Shown: in pieces, positions 34,955-45,740 of the stretch
How positions within the stretch are numbered: position 1 is the stretch's first letter
Layout: each line of letters begins with the position of its first letter
Assembly (NCBI GenBank): GCA_900618065.1
Contig: UYIL01000003.1
Location: 1,550,001 to 1,614,000, forward strand
DNA: 64,000 nt
Direction of reading: 5' to 3'
DNA from: Streptococcus thermophilus
GTDB taxonomy: Bacteria > Actinomycetota > Actinomycetes > Mycobacteriales > Mycobacteriaceae
Position numbers and translations under genes: made by a program
The notes under the pieces: generated by a model
What the model was told of the DNA's origin: nothing
Databases searched by the model: none
Seen by the model: the letters and a program-made list of their open reading frames with translations, nothing else

Positions 34955-35917
34955 GTGAATATTTTGTCTGGGCTCGGGCAGATTCCCGCTGATCTCGTTG
35001 ACCCCGTGGTCACCATCGGCGTCTTTGACGGCGTGCACCGCGGGCACCAGAAGCTCATTGGCATCGCAGTAGACCGTGCGCGCGAGGCTGGCGTGCCCAG
35101 CGTGGTCATGACCTTCGACCCGCACCCCGTCGCTGTTTTCGCGCCTGACCAGACTCCGCCCGCGTTGCTCCCGCTCGCGGAGCGTGCCCGCCTCATCGCT
35201 GAGCTCGGAGTGGACTACCTGCTGGTCATCGACTTCACGCGCGAGCTCGCGGGGGAGAGCCCCGAGGACTATTTCCGCAGCGTCATTGTGGGGAAACTGC
35301 GCGCCTCACGCGTCGTGGTCGGTGAGAATTTCACTTTTGGCGCCGGCGCGTCGGGCACGGCTCAGACAATGCTGGCGCTTGGCGAAAGTTACGGCGTGGA
35401 GGTGGACGTTGTTTCGTTGCTTTTCGACGGCTCCGCACGCATCTGCTCCACATCCATCCGCTCCGCCCTGCGCGACGGGGATGTAGCAGGGGCCTCCGAA
35501 TTTTTGGGCCGGGATTTCTCCATCACGGCCACGGTGGAACGAGGCGCCGGCCGCGGCGGCCGTGAACTGGGCTATCCGACGGCAAACCAGTACGTCGCCG
35601 ACACCGACGCCGTTCCCGGCGACGGGGTGTATGCGGGCTGGTTCACTGTCACCGACCCCGCACCCCTCGATGGCGACATGGAGCCCGGCGTGCGCTACCC
35701 GGCGGCGATCTCCGTGGGCACGAACCCGACTTTCGGGGACGCCCGCCGCAGCGTGGAATCTTTCGTGCTGGACCGCGACGCCGACCTGTACGACCGGGTT
35801 GCGCGCGTAGAATTCATCGCGAAAGTGCGCGACATGGTCAAGTTCGACTCTGTTGACGAGCTACTAGAGAACATGGCGCGCGACGTCGCCCGCGTGCGTG
35901 AAATCCTCAACGCCTGA
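34955..35917 (+). CDS. ribF: Bifunctional riboflavin kinase / FAD synthetase
   Basis: Converts riboflavin to FMN and FAD. N-terminal adenylyltransferase: TIGVFDGVHRGHQKL with the HxGH site, MTFDPHP, VGENFTFG and the STSIRSAL nucleotidyl motif. C-terminal kinase: GRGGRELGYPTANQ, GVYAGWF and an E in VESFVLDRDADLY. 320 aa. The GTG at 34955 gives NILSGLGQIPADL; an in-frame extension from 34700 is antisense to truB. No FMN riboswitch is visible upstream. Confidence 0.95.
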   Translation: MNILSGLGQIPADLVDPVVTIGVFDGVHRGHQKLIGIAVDRAREAGVPSVVMTFDPHPVAVFAPDQTPPALLPLAERARLIAELGVDYLLVIDFTRELAGESPEDYFRSVIVGKLRASRVVVGENFTFGAGASGTAQTMLALGESYGVEVDVVSLLFDGSARICSTSIRSALRDGDVAGASEFLGRDFSITATVERGAGRGGRELGYPTANQYVADTDAVPGDGVYAGWFTVTDPAPLDGDMEPGVRYPAAISVGTNPTFGDARRSVESFVLDRDADLYDRVARVEFIAKVRDMVKFDSVDELLENMARDVARVREILNA

Positions 35918-35922
35918 CGGAC

Positions 35923-35928
35923 TAGTGT
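35923..35928 (+). promoter_or_regulatory. Candidate -10 of a leaderless nucleoside hydrolase transcript
   Basis: TAGTGT ends 8 bases before the ATG at 35937, with no ribosome site in the 19-base gap after ribF. Confidence 0.4.
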
Positions 35929-35936
35929 GGTGTGCC

Positions 35937-36890
35937 ATGGCTGCAAAGAAAATGATTTTGGACCTGGACACCGGCATCGACGACGCTCTGGCATTGGCCT
36001 ACGCTCTCGGCTCGGAGGAAGTCGACCTCATCGGTGTCACCGGCACCTACGGGAACGTGCTGGTGGAGACCGGCGTGCGCAATTCGCTGGCGATCCTCGA
36101 ACTGTTCGGCCGCACCGACGTGCCCGTCTTCGCCGGCCCGGGCCACGCGCGGGTGAAGGATTCCTTCGAGGTCTTGGAGATTTCCGAGTTCATTCACGGC
36201 GTCAACGGCGTCGGCGAGGCACAGCTGCCGGAGCCGACCCGCACGGTTGAGGAGAAGTCCGCTGTGGACTTCCTCATTGAGTCGGTGGAACAGTACGGCG
36301 ACGACTTGGTCATTGTGCCCACCGGCCCGTCCACCACAATCGCCGCGGCGATTGAGGCGAGCGACATGTTCGCGGAGCAGGCTCACATCGTCATGATGGG
36401 CGGAGCGCTGACCGTGCCCGGCAACGTCGCGCCCTGGGCCGAAGCGAACGTCAACCAGGACCCGGAAGCCGCGAATCTGCTGTTCCGCAAGGCGAAGGAC
36501 GTCACCATGATCGGTCTGGACGTGACCTTGCAGACGCTGCTGACCTACGACGAGACCGCCAAGTGGGAAGCGCTGGGAACGCCGGGCGGAGACTTCCTGG
36601 CCGCCGCCACGAACTACTACATCAAGGCCTACGACACCACTGCACCGCACCTGGGCGGTTGCGGTCTGCACGACCCGCTGGCAGTCGGTGTGGCAATCGA
36701 CCCGTCGCTGGTCACCACTATCGACATCAACCTGAAGGTCGACACCGAGGGCGAGACCCGCGGCCGGACCATCGGCGACGAGACGCGCCTCAATGATGGG
36801 GAGAAGACGGCGAGGGTCGCGGTGGGCGTCGATAAGCAGCGCTTCCTGGATGAGTTCATGAGCCGTATTACGGCGCTGGCGGCCAATTAA
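35937..36890 (+). CDS. Nucleoside hydrolase (inosine-uridine type)
   Basis: Calcium-dependent N-ribohydrolase for nucleoside salvage. The metal cluster DLDTGIDDALAL is at the N-terminus, with TGPSTTIAAAIE, MMGGALTVPGNV, EANVNQDPEAAN and the late-Asp block CGLHDPLAVGVA. 317 aa. ATG 35937 is chosen; an upstream frame start at 35898 lies within ribF. Substrate preference (purine or pyrimidine) is not clear. Confidence 0.9.
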   Translation: MAAKKMILDLDTGIDDALALAYALGSEEVDLIGVTGTYGNVLVETGVRNSLAILELFGRTDVPVFAGPGHARVKDSFEVLEISEFIHGVNGVGEAQLPEPTRTVEEKSAVDFLIESVEQYGDDLVIVPTGPSTTIAAAIEASDMFAEQAHIVMMGGALTVPGNVAPWAEANVNQDPEAANLLFRKAKDVTMIGLDVTLQTLLTYDETAKWEALGTPGGDFLAAATNYYIKAYDTTAPHLGGCGLHDPLAVGVAIDPSLVTTIDINLKVDTEGETRGRTIGDETRLNDGEKTARVAVGVDKQRFLDEFMSRITALAAN

Positions 36891-36947
36891 CAGTTTCGGG
36901 CGCACCTGCGCTACCATGCTCCTTCGGCCGTGAAACAAAAGACTGTG

Positions 36948-36989
36948 GTCCGCAGCAGTCGATCCGCGGCGCATCCGAAGAATGCGGAC
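36948..36989 (+). promoter_or_regulatory. Possible structured leader of rpsO
   Basis: GTCCGCA at 36948 pairs with TGCGGAC at 36983 in the rpsO leader, upstream of the ribosome site. S15 often represses its own mRNA through leader structure; whether this one does is inference. TACCAT at 36912-36917 could be the -10. Confidence 0.3.
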
Positions 36990-37013
36990 TGAAATAAACA
37001 AGGAGAAACACTC

Positions 37014-37283
37014 ATGGCTCTGACCACTGAGAAGAAGGCTGAAATCCTCAAGGAGTACGGCGTCCACGAGACGGACACCGGCTCCCCGGAGGCGCAGGTT
37101 GCGCTGCTGACTGAGCGCATCAACAACCTGACCGAGCACCTGAAGACCCACAAGCACGACCACCACTCCCGCCGTGGCCTGCTGCTGCTGGTCGGTCGCC
37201 GTCGCGGTCTGCTGAAGTACCTGCGCGAGAACAACGTCGAGCGCTACCGTGACCTGATCGCTCGCCTGGGTCTGCGCCGCTAA
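37014..37283 (+). CDS. rpsO: 30S ribosomal protein S15
   Basis: 89 aa, family length. Motifs [20 protein letters not shown] and [20 protein letters not shown] match S15, a primary 16S rRNA binder. AAGGAG lies upstream of ATG 37014. A terminator separates it from pnp, the usual neighbour. Confidence 0.98.
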   Translation: MALTTEKKAEILKEYGVHETDTGSPEAQVALLTERINNLTEHLKTHKHDHHSRRGLLLLVGRRRGLLKYLRENNVERYRDLIARLGLRR

Positions 37284-37300
37284 GCGCCGCGACCCGCACC

Positions 37301-37329
37301 GCCCAGTTCGTCTGAACTGGGCATTTTTT
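37301..37329 (+). terminator. Rho-independent terminator after rpsO
   Basis: Stem GCCCAGTTC / GAACTGGGC with a 4-base loop followed by ATTTTTT. Confidence 0.85.
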
Positions 37330-37341
37330 ATGCCCACCTGG

Positions 37342-37347
37342 TAGTAT
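37342..37347 (+). promoter_or_regulatory. Candidate -10 of pnp
   Basis: TAGTAT lies 6 bases before an in-frame GTG (37354) and 69 before the better-supported TTG start (37417). It could give a leaderless or a leadered transcript. Confidence 0.4.
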
Positions 37348-37416
37348 GCCGGGGTGTTGCAAGGCAAACATGCGGCGGCACCGATGATCGCCGGGAACAA
37401 CCCAGAAAGGGAACCC

Positions 37417-39702
37417 TTGAGTAAAAACACCCCCAAGAACGCGCCGAAGAATGCTGTCGAAGTCAATGTCGACGAAGACTTCGGCATCACCGAAGCTGTG
37501 GCCGTGCTGGACAACGGTGACTTCGGTGAGCGCACCATCCGGTTCGAGACGGGCCAGCTCGCCCGCCAGGCCGGTGGATCGGTGACGACCTACCTTGACG
37601 ACGACACGATGCTGCTGTCCACTGTGACCGCATCCAACCAGCCGCGCGAGGGTTTTGACTTCTTCCCGCTGACCGTCGACGTGGAAGAGCGCATGTACGC
37701 TGCGGGCAAGATCCCGGGCTCCTTCTTCCGCCGCGAGGGCCGTCCCTCCACCGAGGCTATTCTGGCCTGCCGCCTGATCGACCGTCCGCTGCGCCCGACC
37801 TTTGTCAAGGGTCTGCGCAACGAGGTGCAGGTCGTGGTCACGGTCATGAGCTGGAACCCGGAGGAGTACTACGACGTCGTTGCCATCAACGGTGCATCCG
37901 CCGCAACGCAGCTGTCCGGCCTGCCTGTATCTGGCGCTGTCGGCGGTGTCCGCATGGCGCTCATCGCCGACGGCCAGCACCCGGAGGGCCAGTGGGTCGC
38001 GTTCCCGAACCACGAGCAGCACGAGGCCGCTGTGTTCGAGATGGTCGTTGCCGGCCGCATCGTAGAGAAGAAGAAGGGCCGCAAAAAGGTCCAGGACGTC
38101 GCGATCATGATGGTCGAGGCAGGTGCGGGCGCTAACGCCGTGAAGCTTATCGACGGTGGCGCTCCCGCCCCCACCGAGCGCACCGTCGCCGAGGGCCTGG
38201 AGGCTGCTAAGCCTTTTATCCAGACTCTGTGCGAGGCGCAGAACGCTCTGGCAGACAAGTCCGCGAAGGAAACCCAGGACTTCCCGCTGTTCCCGCCGTA
38301 CTCCGACGAGGTCTTCGACGCTGTGGAGAAGAAGGCGTCGAAGAAGCTCTCCAAGCTACTGACCATCCCGGGCAAGCACGAGCGCGATGATGCGACCAAT
38401 GAGTACATGGAGGAGATCGAGGCCGATCTGCTCGAAACCTTCGCGGGCGAGGACGCCAGCAAGGAAATTCGCGCCGCCTACAACGCGGTGATGAAGCAGA
38501 TCGTCCGCGACAAGATCCTCTCCGAGGGCTTCCGCATCGACGGCCGCGGTGTCACCGACATCCGCGACCTCGAGGTCGAGGTCGAGCTCATCCCGCGTGC
38601 GCACGGCTCCTCCCTGTTCGAGCGCGGCGAGACCCAGATCCTCGGTGTGACCACCCTGGACATGCTGAAGATGGAGCAGCAGCTGGACTCTCTCCACCCG
38701 GAGACCTCCAAGCACTACATCCACCACTACAACTTCCCGCCGTACTCCACCGGTGAGACCGGTCGCGTCGGCTCCCCGAAGCGCCGCGAGATCGGCCACG
38801 GTGCTCTCGCCGAGCGCGCGTTGATTCCGGTCATCCCGTCCAAGGAGGACTTCCCGTACACGATCCGCCAGGTCTCCGAGGCTCTCGGCTCTAACGGTTC
38901 GACCTCCATGGGTTCTGTCTGTGCCTCGACGCTGTCGCTGTACAACGCTGGTGTTCCGCTGGCGGCTCCGGTGGCAGGCATCGCCATGGGTCTTGTTTCC
39001 GGTGAGGTCGACGGCGAGACCAAGTACGTCGCACTGACCGACATCCTCGGTGCTGAGGACGCATTCGGCGACATGGACTTCAAGGTCGCCGGCACGTCCG
39101 AGTTCATCACCGCCCTGCAGCTGGACACCAAGCTCGACGGCATCCCGTCCGACGTGCTGGCCAGCGCTCTCGAGCAGGCGAAGGAAGCCCGCGAGACCAT
39201 CCTGGACACCATGGCTGAGGTCATCGAGGGCCCGGACGAGATGAGCTCGCTGGCGCCGAAGATCACCACGGTGCGCGTCCCGGTTTCCAAGATCGGTGAG
39301 GTCATTGGCCCGAAGGGCAAGACCATCAACCAGATCACCGAGGACACCGGCGCTGACGTCTCCATCGAGGACGACGGCACAATTTATGTGTCCGCCGCCA
39401 CCGGTGAGGCTGCCGACGCTGCGATCGAGCAGATCAACTCGATCGCCAACCCGCAGCAGCCGAAAGTGGGGGAGCGCTACCTGGGCACCGTGGTCAAGAC
39501 GGTCGCGTTCGGCGCATTCGTCTCGCTCACCCCGGGTCGCGACGGCCTGGTGCACATCTCCAAGCTCGGCGGTGATAAGCGCATTGAGAACGTCGAGGAT
39601 GTGGTCAACGTCGGCGACAAGATCGAGGTGGAGATCGCCGACATCGATAACCGCGGCAAGATCTCGCTGGTCCCAGTCTCTGAGGACGAAGACGAGGACT
39701 AA
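37417..39702 (+). CDS. pnp: Polyribonucleotide nucleotidyltransferase (PNPase)
   Basis: 3'-to-5' phosphorolytic exoribonuclease and guanosine pentaphosphate synthetase. First RNase PH domain ([38 protein letters not shown]), an all-helical linker, second RNase PH domain ([38 protein letters not shown]), a KH domain ([15 protein letters not shown]) and an S1 domain ([18 protein letters not shown]). The TTG at 37417 has AGAAAGGGA just upstream and gives 761 aa; a leaderless GTG at 37354 would add 21 residues that do not look conserved. Confidence 0.95.
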   Translation: MSKNTPKNAPKNAVEVNVDEDFGITEAVAVLDNGDFGERTIRFETGQLARQAGGSVTTYLDDDTMLLSTVTASNQPREGFDFFPLTVDVEERMYAAGKIPGSFFRREGRPSTEAILACRLIDRPLRPTFVKGLRNEVQVVVTVMSWNPEEYYDVVAINGASAATQLSGLPVSGAVGGVRMALIADGQHPEGQWVAFPNHEQHEAAVFEMVVAGRIVEKKKGRKKVQDVAIMMVEAGAGANAVKLIDGGAPAPTERTVAEGLEAAKPFIQTLCEAQNALADKSAKETQDFPLFPPYSDEVFDAVEKKASKKLSKLLTIPGKHERDDATNEYMEEIEADLLETFAGEDASKEIRAAYNAVMKQIVRDKILSEGFRIDGRGVTDIRDLEVEVELIPRAHGSSLFERGETQILGVTTLDMLKMEQQLDSLHPETSKHYIHHYNFPPYSTGETGRVGSPKRREIGHGALAERALIPVIPSKEDFPYTIRQVSEALGSNGSTSMGSVCASTLSLYNAGVPLAAPVAGIAMGLVSGEVDGETKYVALTDILGAEDAFGDMDFKVAGTSEFITALQLDTKLDGIPSDVLASALEQAKEARETILDTMAEVIEGPDEMSSLAPKITTVRVPVSKIGEVIGPKGKTINQITEDTGADVSIEDDGTIYVSAATGEAADAAIEQINSIANPQQPKVGERYLGTVVKTVAFGAFVSLTPGRDGLVHISKLGGDKRIENVEDVVNVGDKIEVEIADIDNRGKISLVPVSEDEDED

Positions 39703-39711
39703 ACCGTAGGC

Positions 39712-39753
39712 GAATTCCCTCCGAACCGGATGAAAACCGGATCGAAGGGAATC
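39712..39753 (+). other. Stem-loop between pnp and its terminator
   Basis: GAATTCCCTCCGAACCGG pairs imperfectly with CCGGATCGAAGGGAATC around a 7-base loop. It may help mRNA processing or act together with the terminator. Confidence 0.45.
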
Positions 39754-39760
39754 GCTGAGA

Positions 39761-39786
39761 AGCGCCCCCAAAGGGGCGCTTTTTTT
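39761..39786 (+). terminator. Rho-independent terminator after pnp
   Basis: AGCGCCCC / GGGGCGCT stem with a CAAA loop and TTTTTT. The convergent lipoprotein gene's TAA lies in the T-run, so the same stem ends both genes only for the plus strand. Confidence 0.85.
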
Positions 39787-40462
39787 AATTCTCGAAGTCG
39801 ACGACCAAGCGCGTCGGGTTCTCCAGGATGCTCACCTTGTACGGGCGGGTGTCTTTCAGGCCCACGAAGTACTGGGATGTGCCTTCGAACGTGCCTTCGC
39901 TCACGACATCCACGATCGCACCACTAGCCATGCCCAAGTTGGCCCTGCCTGCGTACTTGGCATCTGCGGTCATATCCAGTGGAGTGCCGTGGATCAGGAG
40001 CTCGAAGTGTGTGCCTCCCGGTACCTCGACCGGGTTGCCTGACGTATGCTGGCGCGGGTCGTCGGTGTACCCGGCGTGGAATCTCGGCTGGCCTGTTCCT
40101 TCGAACTCGAAGACGAGGCGGTCGTAATTGTCGTGGCTGCCCACGCGGATATCGGTCGTGCGCAGTTCTGCAGGATCGCCGTCGAACTGCTCAGTGGGTT
40201 CGGTGCTGAACTCGCCTTCAGCGCCCGGCTGCTTATCGACGGCCCCCAGCGTGTTCGTTTGCTCATCCGTCGTTTTCGTCGACTCAGACGCAGAGTTCTC
40301 CGCGTCCTTATCGGCAGCGTCGGTTTCAGTGTTCGCGGACGTGGTCATCTGGGGCTCGGGGACATTGTCACCGGTGCCGCAGGCGGTCAGTGCAAGACCG
40401 GCGGCAGCAAAAACTGCGATAGCCGCCGAGGTAGTTGTCTTCTTCTGAGGTGTGCGTGTCAT
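39785..40462 (-). CDS. AMIN-like-domain lipoprotein
   Basis: 225 aa. The signal peptide ends in the lipobox LTAC. Residues about 30-90 are an acidic Thr/Glu/Asp linker, and the C-terminal ~120 residues form a beta-rich domain (LRTTDIRVGSHDNYDRLVFE, PTRLVVDFE) resembling the AMIN-like domain of actinobacteria, a presumed envelope or peptidoglycan-binding module. TAGACT lies 7 bases before the ATG at 40462, suggesting a leaderless transcript. A frame running to 41593 is antisense to dapB. The stop lies in the T-run of the pnp terminator. Confidence 0.82.
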   Translation of the reverse strand: MTRTPQKKTTTSAAIAVFAAAGLALTACGTGDNVPEPQMTTSANTETDAADKDAENSASESTKTTDEQTNTLGAVDKQPGAEGEFSTEPTEQFDGDPAELRTTDIRVGSHDNYDRLVFEFEGTGQPRFHAGYTDDPRQHTSGNPVEVPGGTHFELLIHGTPLDMTADAKYAGRANLGMASGAIVDVVSEGTFEGTSQYFVGLKDTRPYKVSILENPTRLVVDFEN

Positions 40463-40561
40463 ATGTGACAGTCTAACTGTGTCTCCAACGTCGAGGCGGC
40501 TCCGACGGGCCGGGGGGCAGCGCGAGACGGTGCTAGAAGGGCGCGGGTGGTGCCGCGCTAA

Positions 40562-41358
<797 letters not shown>

Positions 41359-41359
<1 letters not shown>

Positions 41360-42111
41360 TGACGCAGAGCAGGAACCTCGACGTCCAACTGATCGCCGCG
41401 ACCTCTTTCGCGGCACCAGTGGATGTCGCATGGGAACAAGACGCGCAGGCCACGGACGCGGAAGCGCTCGTGGAGTTCGCGGGTCGGGCGTGCTACGAGA
41501 CGTTTGACAAGCCCAACCCGCATACCGCCGCCAACGACGCGTACCTGCGCCACATTCTTGAAGTCGGACACGACGCGTTGCTCGAGCACGCAACCGCCAC
41601 GCTATACATCCGTGGGTTGTCGCGGTCCGCGGGCAACGAGCTGCTGCGTCACCGCCACTTGTCCTTTTCTCAGTTGAGCCAGCGCTTTGTGCCCGCCGCA
41701 GAAGCGGACGTGGTGATCCCGGACGCGATCGCGGACGACGAGGACCTCAAACGTATCTTCCTCGCCGCCGTCGACGAATCGCGCTTCGTCTACGAAGAGC
41801 TTTTGGGCGCGCTGGAGGAAAACGCCGAGGGCGAACCGAACGTGCTGCTGCGCAAAAAGAAAGCCCGCCAAGCTGCACGGGCCATTCTGCCGAACGCCAC
41901 TGAAACGCGGTTTGTGGTCACCGGCAACTACCGCGCCTGGCGCGGCTTCATCGCGGCACGCGCCAGCGAACACGCCGACGTGGAAATCCGCGCACTCGCA
42001 ATCGCGTGCCTTGAGATTCTGAAAAAGCAAGCACCAGCGCTTTTCGACGACTTCCTCATCAGCCCGCTTGCCGACGGCTCAGTCATGGCCACCAGTCCCT
42101 ACGCCGGATAG
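41359..42111 (+). CDS. thyX: FAD-dependent thymidylate synthase
   Basis: Makes dTMP from dUMP with FAD and methylene-tetrahydrofolate. The ThyX signature [14 protein letters not shown] begins at R97, with [15 protein letters not shown] before it and [16 protein letters not shown] after it. 250 aa. Coupled to dapB by TAATG. Confidence 0.95.
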
Positions 42112-42123
42112 AAACGCGGATAG

Positions 42124-42129
42124 TAACCT
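42124..42129 (+). promoter_or_regulatory. Candidate -10 of a leaderless dapA transcript
   Basis: TAACCT ends 8 bases before the dapA ATG at 42138; the 26-base gap has no ribosome site. Confidence 0.4.
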
Positions 42130-42137
42130 AGTGAGCT

Positions 42138-43028
42138 ATGGGCATTACAACAAATGAACTCGGAACCGTCGGCGTCGCGATGGCCACCCCGTTCGACAGC
42201 AACGGCGACCTGGACCTCGAGGCAGGCCGAAGGTTGGCTGCCCACCTCGTAGACAACGGGGTCGACCTACTGATCTTGGGCGGCACGACCGGTGAATCCC
42301 CAACCACGTCCGCCGACGAGAAGCTCCAGCTGATCACAGCAGTGCGCGAAGAACTCGGCGACCACGTCAACATCATGGCCGGCTCGGGCACGAACGACAC
42401 CCGCTCCACGATCGAGTTGTCGCGCGCCTCCCGCGATGCTGGTGCGGACTCCCTGCTGGTGGTCACCCCGTATTACTCTAAGCCTTCCCAGGCAGGCCTG
42501 TACGCGCACTTCAGCGCTGTAGCGCAGGAGATTGATCTGCCCATCTGCCTCTACGACATCCCTGGCCGTTCCGCGATTCCCATCGCTGGCGACACCATTC
42601 GGGCGTTGGCGGAACTGCCAACCGTTAAAGCCGTGAAGGATGCTAAGGGAGACATGCTGGAGGCCACCGCGATTATCAATGACACGGGGTTGGACTGGTA
42701 CTCTGGCGACGACGTTCTCAACCTGCCGTGGTTCTCCCTCGGCGCCATTGGCGTGATCTCCGTGATCGGGCACGCCGCACCTGGGTTGATGAGAGAAATG
42801 GTGACAAGCTTCGAGGAAGGCGACCTCGCCCGAGCCCGGGAAATCAACGCCACCACCATGTGCGTGCTCGCTGGACAGCAGGCCGTGCTCGGTGGAGTGA
42901 CATTTGCAAAGGCAGCCCTGCGTCTGCAGGGCATCGAGGTCGGAGATCCCCGACTGCCCATCGTCGCACCCGACGACAAGCAGCTGGAGGCACTGCGACA
43001 TGACATGGAAAAGGCTGGAGTCCTTTAA
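42138..43028 (+). CDS. dapA: 4-hydroxy-tetrahydrodipicolinate synthase
   Basis: Condenses pyruvate with aspartate semialdehyde, first committed step to lysine and DAP. TIM-barrel motifs: [20 protein letters not shown], the [14 protein letters not shown] block with catalytic Tyr, YDIPGRS and the Schiff-base Lys in [10 protein letters not shown]. 296 aa. rnj starts 3 bases after the stop. Confidence 0.96.
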   Translation: MGITTNELGTVGVAMATPFDSNGDLDLEAGRRLAAHLVDNGVDLLILGGTTGESPTTSADEKLQLITAVREELGDHVNIMAGSGTNDTRSTIELSRASRDAGADSLLVVTPYYSKPSQAGLYAHFSAVAQEIDLPICLYDIPGRSAIPIAGDTIRALAELPTVKAVKDAKGDMLEATAIINDTGLDWYSGDDVLNLPWFSLGAIGVISVIGHAAPGLMREMVTSFEEGDLARAREINATTMCVLAGQQAVLGGVTFAKAALRLQGIEVGDPRLPIVAPDDKQLEALRHDMEKAGVL

Positions 43029-43030
43029 AT

Positions 43031-45142
43031 ATGAATGAATCCCGTAACCGCTCCCGCAAGGTGTCCCGCAAGGCGGGCCCGCCCGAGGCCGGCGACCAGC
43101 AACCGGTGTTCCAAACCCCGGACACTGAGCCCGCTGACAACAACGCCGATGCCGGCGACGACCGTGGGGGCCGGGACAACCAGGGTTCCAATAACGGCGG
43201 CGGAAACGGCAAAAACGGCGGCGGATCAAACAACGGTGGGGGAAACGGCGGCAACCGTTCGGGCAACAACCGCGGTGGAAACGGCGGCAACGGCGGAAAT
43301 GGCGGTGGTAACAACCGCGGTCGCGGACGTGGACGCGGTGGTCGTGGTGGCCGCGGCGACAACCGCCGGAACCCGATGAAGTCGATGCAGGGTGCGGATC
43401 TGACCAAACGTCTACCTGCCCCGCAAAAGCCGGCGAACGGTGCGCTGCGCATTTACGCGCTCGGCGGTATCTCCGAGATTGGCCGCAACATGACCGTGTT
43501 CGAGTACAACGGCCGTCTGCTCATCGTGGACTGCGGTGTGCTCTTCCCGTCCTCGGACGAGCCGGGCGTGGATCTCATCCTGCCGGACTTCGGGCCGATC
43601 GAGAACAAGCTGGACAAGGTTGACGCGCTCGTGGTCACGCACGGGCACGAAGACCACATCGGCGCGATTCCGTGGCTGCTCAAGCTGCGCCCGGACATCC
43701 CGATTTACTCCGCGCGCTTCACCAACGCGCTCATCGCGGCCAAGACCCGCGAACACCGCCAGAAGCCGAAGCTGCACGAGGTCAATGAAAAGTCGGAGAT
43801 CACAGCAGGCCCGTTCAACCTGCGCTTCTGGCGCGTGGGCCACTCGATTCCGGACTGCCTCGGCGTGGTGATCAAGACCGGTGCCGGCACCGTATGCATG
43901 ACCGGCGACATCAAGCTGGACATGACCCCGTACGACAACAAGCCGACGGACCTGCCCGCGCTGGCCCGCTACGGCGACGAGGGCATCGACCTGTTCCTCT
44001 GCGACTCCACGAACGCCACCATTCCGGGCATCTCCAGTTCGGAGGCCGGCATCGAGGAGACACTGATCCGCCTAGTCCAGGGTGCGAAGCAGCGCGTCGT
44101 CCTCGCATCCTTCGCATCGAACGTCTCGCGTGTGCAAATGGCTATTAACGCCGCTGTAGCCGCGGGCCGCAAAGTCGCGTTCAACGGCCGCTCCATGATC
44201 CGCAACATGGAGATCGCAGAAAAGATGAGCATGCTCAAGGCTCCGCGCGGCACGATCATCCCGATCGAGGAGGCCGCGAAGATGGCCCCGCACCGTGTCA
44301 TGCTCATCACCACTGGTACGCAGGGTGAGCCGATGGCAGCCCTGTCGCGCATGTCGCGCCGCGAGCACCGCCAGATCACGGTGCGCGACGGCGACCTGAT
44401 CATCCTGTCCTCCTCGCTCATTCCAGGCAACGAGGAAGCGGTCTTCGCCGTGATCAACAACCTCGCCCAGATTGGTGCAACAGTGGTGACCAACGAGGAC
44501 GCTCACGTTCACGCTTCCGGTCACGGCTACGCCGGTGAACTGCTGTTCCTCTACAACATCGCCCGTCCGCGCAACGCGATGCCGGTCCACGGCGAGTGGC
44601 GCCACCTGCGCGCCAACAAGGAGCTGGCGATTGCGACTGGCGTGAAGCCAGAGAACACGGTTTTGGCGCAGAATGGCGTGGTCGTGGACATGGTCGACGG
44701 CAAGATCAAGGTCGCCGGCCAGTACCAGGTCGGCCACCTCTACGTCGACGGCACGACTATGGGCGATGTCGACCCAGACGTGCTGGCAGATCGCACATCT
44801 CTGGCATCCGGTGGCGTTATCTCTATCACGTGTCTGATCGATGACCGCACCGGCAGCTTGATCGAGAAGCCGAAGGTGTCTACCACGGGCCTGATCGACG
44901 ATGACCGCGGCGTCGTCCCGGTCATCCAGGAGCTGGTGGAGACCACCATGTTCGACTTAGCTGCAGAGGGTGAGAACGACCCGTACCGCATGGTGCAGCA
45001 GCTGCGCCGGCGCATTTCCCGCACCATCGAGCAGAAGTACAAGCGCGAGCCGGTCATTTTGCCGACCGTGGTGCCGATGAACACCGACGATGTCACCCCG
45101 GCGTCGCCCGAGGAGATCGCGGAGTCCCGCGAGTCGCTCTAG
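43031..45142 (+). CDS. rnj: Ribonuclease J with a long Asn/Gly/Arg-rich N-terminal extension
   Basis: Metallo-beta-lactamase RNase with 5'-exo- and endonuclease activity in mRNA decay and rRNA maturation. The catalytic motif H204-G-H-E-D-H209 is followed by VGHSIPDCLG, TGDIKLD, beta-CASP blocks (STNAT, SFASNVSR) and HASGHGYAGEL. 703 aa. The first ~115 residues are a disordered N/G-rich then RG-rich tail (NNGGGNGGNRSGNN; NRGRGRGRGGRGGRG), which may bind RNA or partners. The start is 3 bases after dapA, probably coupled. Confidence 0.95.
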   Translation: MNESRNRSRKVSRKAGPPEAGDQQPVFQTPDTEPADNNADAGDDRGGRDNQGSNNGGGNGKNGGGSNNGGGNGGNRSGNNRGGNGGNGGNGGGNNRGRGRGRGGRGGRGDNRRNPMKSMQGADLTKRLPAPQKPANGALRIYALGGISEIGRNMTVFEYNGRLLIVDCGVLFPSSDEPGVDLILPDFGPIENKLDKVDALVVTHGHEDHIGAIPWLLKLRPDIPIYSARFTNALIAAKTREHRQKPKLHEVNEKSEITAGPFNLRFWRVGHSIPDCLGVVIKTGAGTVCMTGDIKLDMTPYDNKPTDLPALARYGDEGIDLFLCDSTNATIPGISSSEAGIEETLIRLVQGAKQRVVLASFASNVSRVQMAINAAVAAGRKVAFNGRSMIRNMEIAEKMSMLKAPRGTIIPIEEAAKMAPHRVMLITTGTQGEPMAALSRMSRREHRQITVRDGDLIILSSSLIPGNEEAVFAVINNLAQIGATVVTNEDAHVHASGHGYAGELLFLYNIARPRNAMPVHGEWRHLRANKELAIATGVKPENTVLAQNGVVVDMVDGKIKVAGQYQVGHLYVDGTTMGDVDPDVLADRTSLASGGVISITCLIDDRTGSLIEKPKVSTTGLIDDDRGVVPVIQELVETTMFDLAAEGENDPYRMVQQLRRRISRTIEQKYKREPVILPTVVPMNTDDVTPASPEEIAESRESL

Positions 45143-45163
45143 ACGAGCATTGCTTGTCGACGC

Positions 45164-45187
45164 GCCCTGCCGTAGTAACGGCAGGGC
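45164..45187 (+). terminator. Hairpin after rnj
   Basis: Perfect stem GCCCTGCCG / CGGCAGGGC with a TAGTAA loop. No T-run follows, so it is a weak intrinsic terminator or an mRNA-end stabiliser. Confidence 0.5.
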
Positions 45188-45244
45188 ATTGCCTCGTGAT
45201 GAAGAAAGTGATAGGTCAAGACAATTCACTGTCAGGAGGCAAAC

Positions 45245-45694
45245 ATGATCAGGAACAAACTCGCGGTGGGCGTGTGTGCCCTCGCAGCGGCGGCGACGCT
45301 GGCGGCTGCACCGGCGTCTGCGTACGAACGCGACGGTTCGGACGGTGTCCACGAACTTCCACCAGATGCGAAGGTGCCGTTCGACCCCGGCCACGGCACG
45401 ATCTGGCTGCGCTACGACACCGTCAACTGGGGCGATCCGGCGTACTTCGGCAACAAGCCGGGTATCCGCATGGTGGGGCGTTTCAACGGCGATCATCTTC
45501 TGTGCCGGTACAACAGGGGCGGTATGCAGGACTGCTACCACAACGGCAAAATGGTGACCAAGCTCGGTTTCTTCAACAATGCTCTCACCGCCACCAATGA
45601 CCCGCTGGTTGTGCCGTTCGCCCCGGCGATTCAGGGCCTGCTGACGGTTGTGGGCCAGGCCAGTTCGCTGTCGTCGACATCGTCCCGCCGCTAA
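45245..45694 (+). CDS. Small secreted protein of unknown function
   Basis: 149 aa. TCAGGAGG lies upstream of the ATG. A signal peptide ends near ASA (residue 26). The mature part has two cysteines (HLLCRYN, MQDCYHN) that could form one disulfide and a C-terminal hydrophobic stretch (PFAPAIQGLLTVVG) followed by Ser/Thr and Arg-Arg. A VNWGDPAYFGNKPG core is striking but I cannot assign it. It is an independent unit between rnj and the TIGR03085 gene. Confidence 0.8.
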   Translation: MIRNKLAVGVCALAAAATLAAAPASAYERDGSDGVHELPPDAKVPFDPGHGTIWLRYDTVNWGDPAYFGNKPGIRMVGRFNGDHLLCRYNRGGMQDCYHNGKMVTKLGFFNNALTATNDPLVVPFAPAIQGLLTVVGQASSLSSTSSRR

Positions 45695-45727
45695 ACGCGT
45701 AGCCGGACTCGCCCGCCCCAGCCGCGC

Positions 45728-45733
45728 TAGGCT
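45728..45733 (+). promoter_or_regulatory. Candidate -10 of a leaderless TIGR03085-gene transcript
   Basis: TAGGCT ends 7 bases before the ATG at 45741. Confidence 0.45.
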
Positions 45734-45740
45734 GGGGCTC

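Noticed and set aside
34924..35196. N-terminal extension of truB
   Set aside because: It is antisense to ribF, and TruB family sequence starts at the ATG at 34923.
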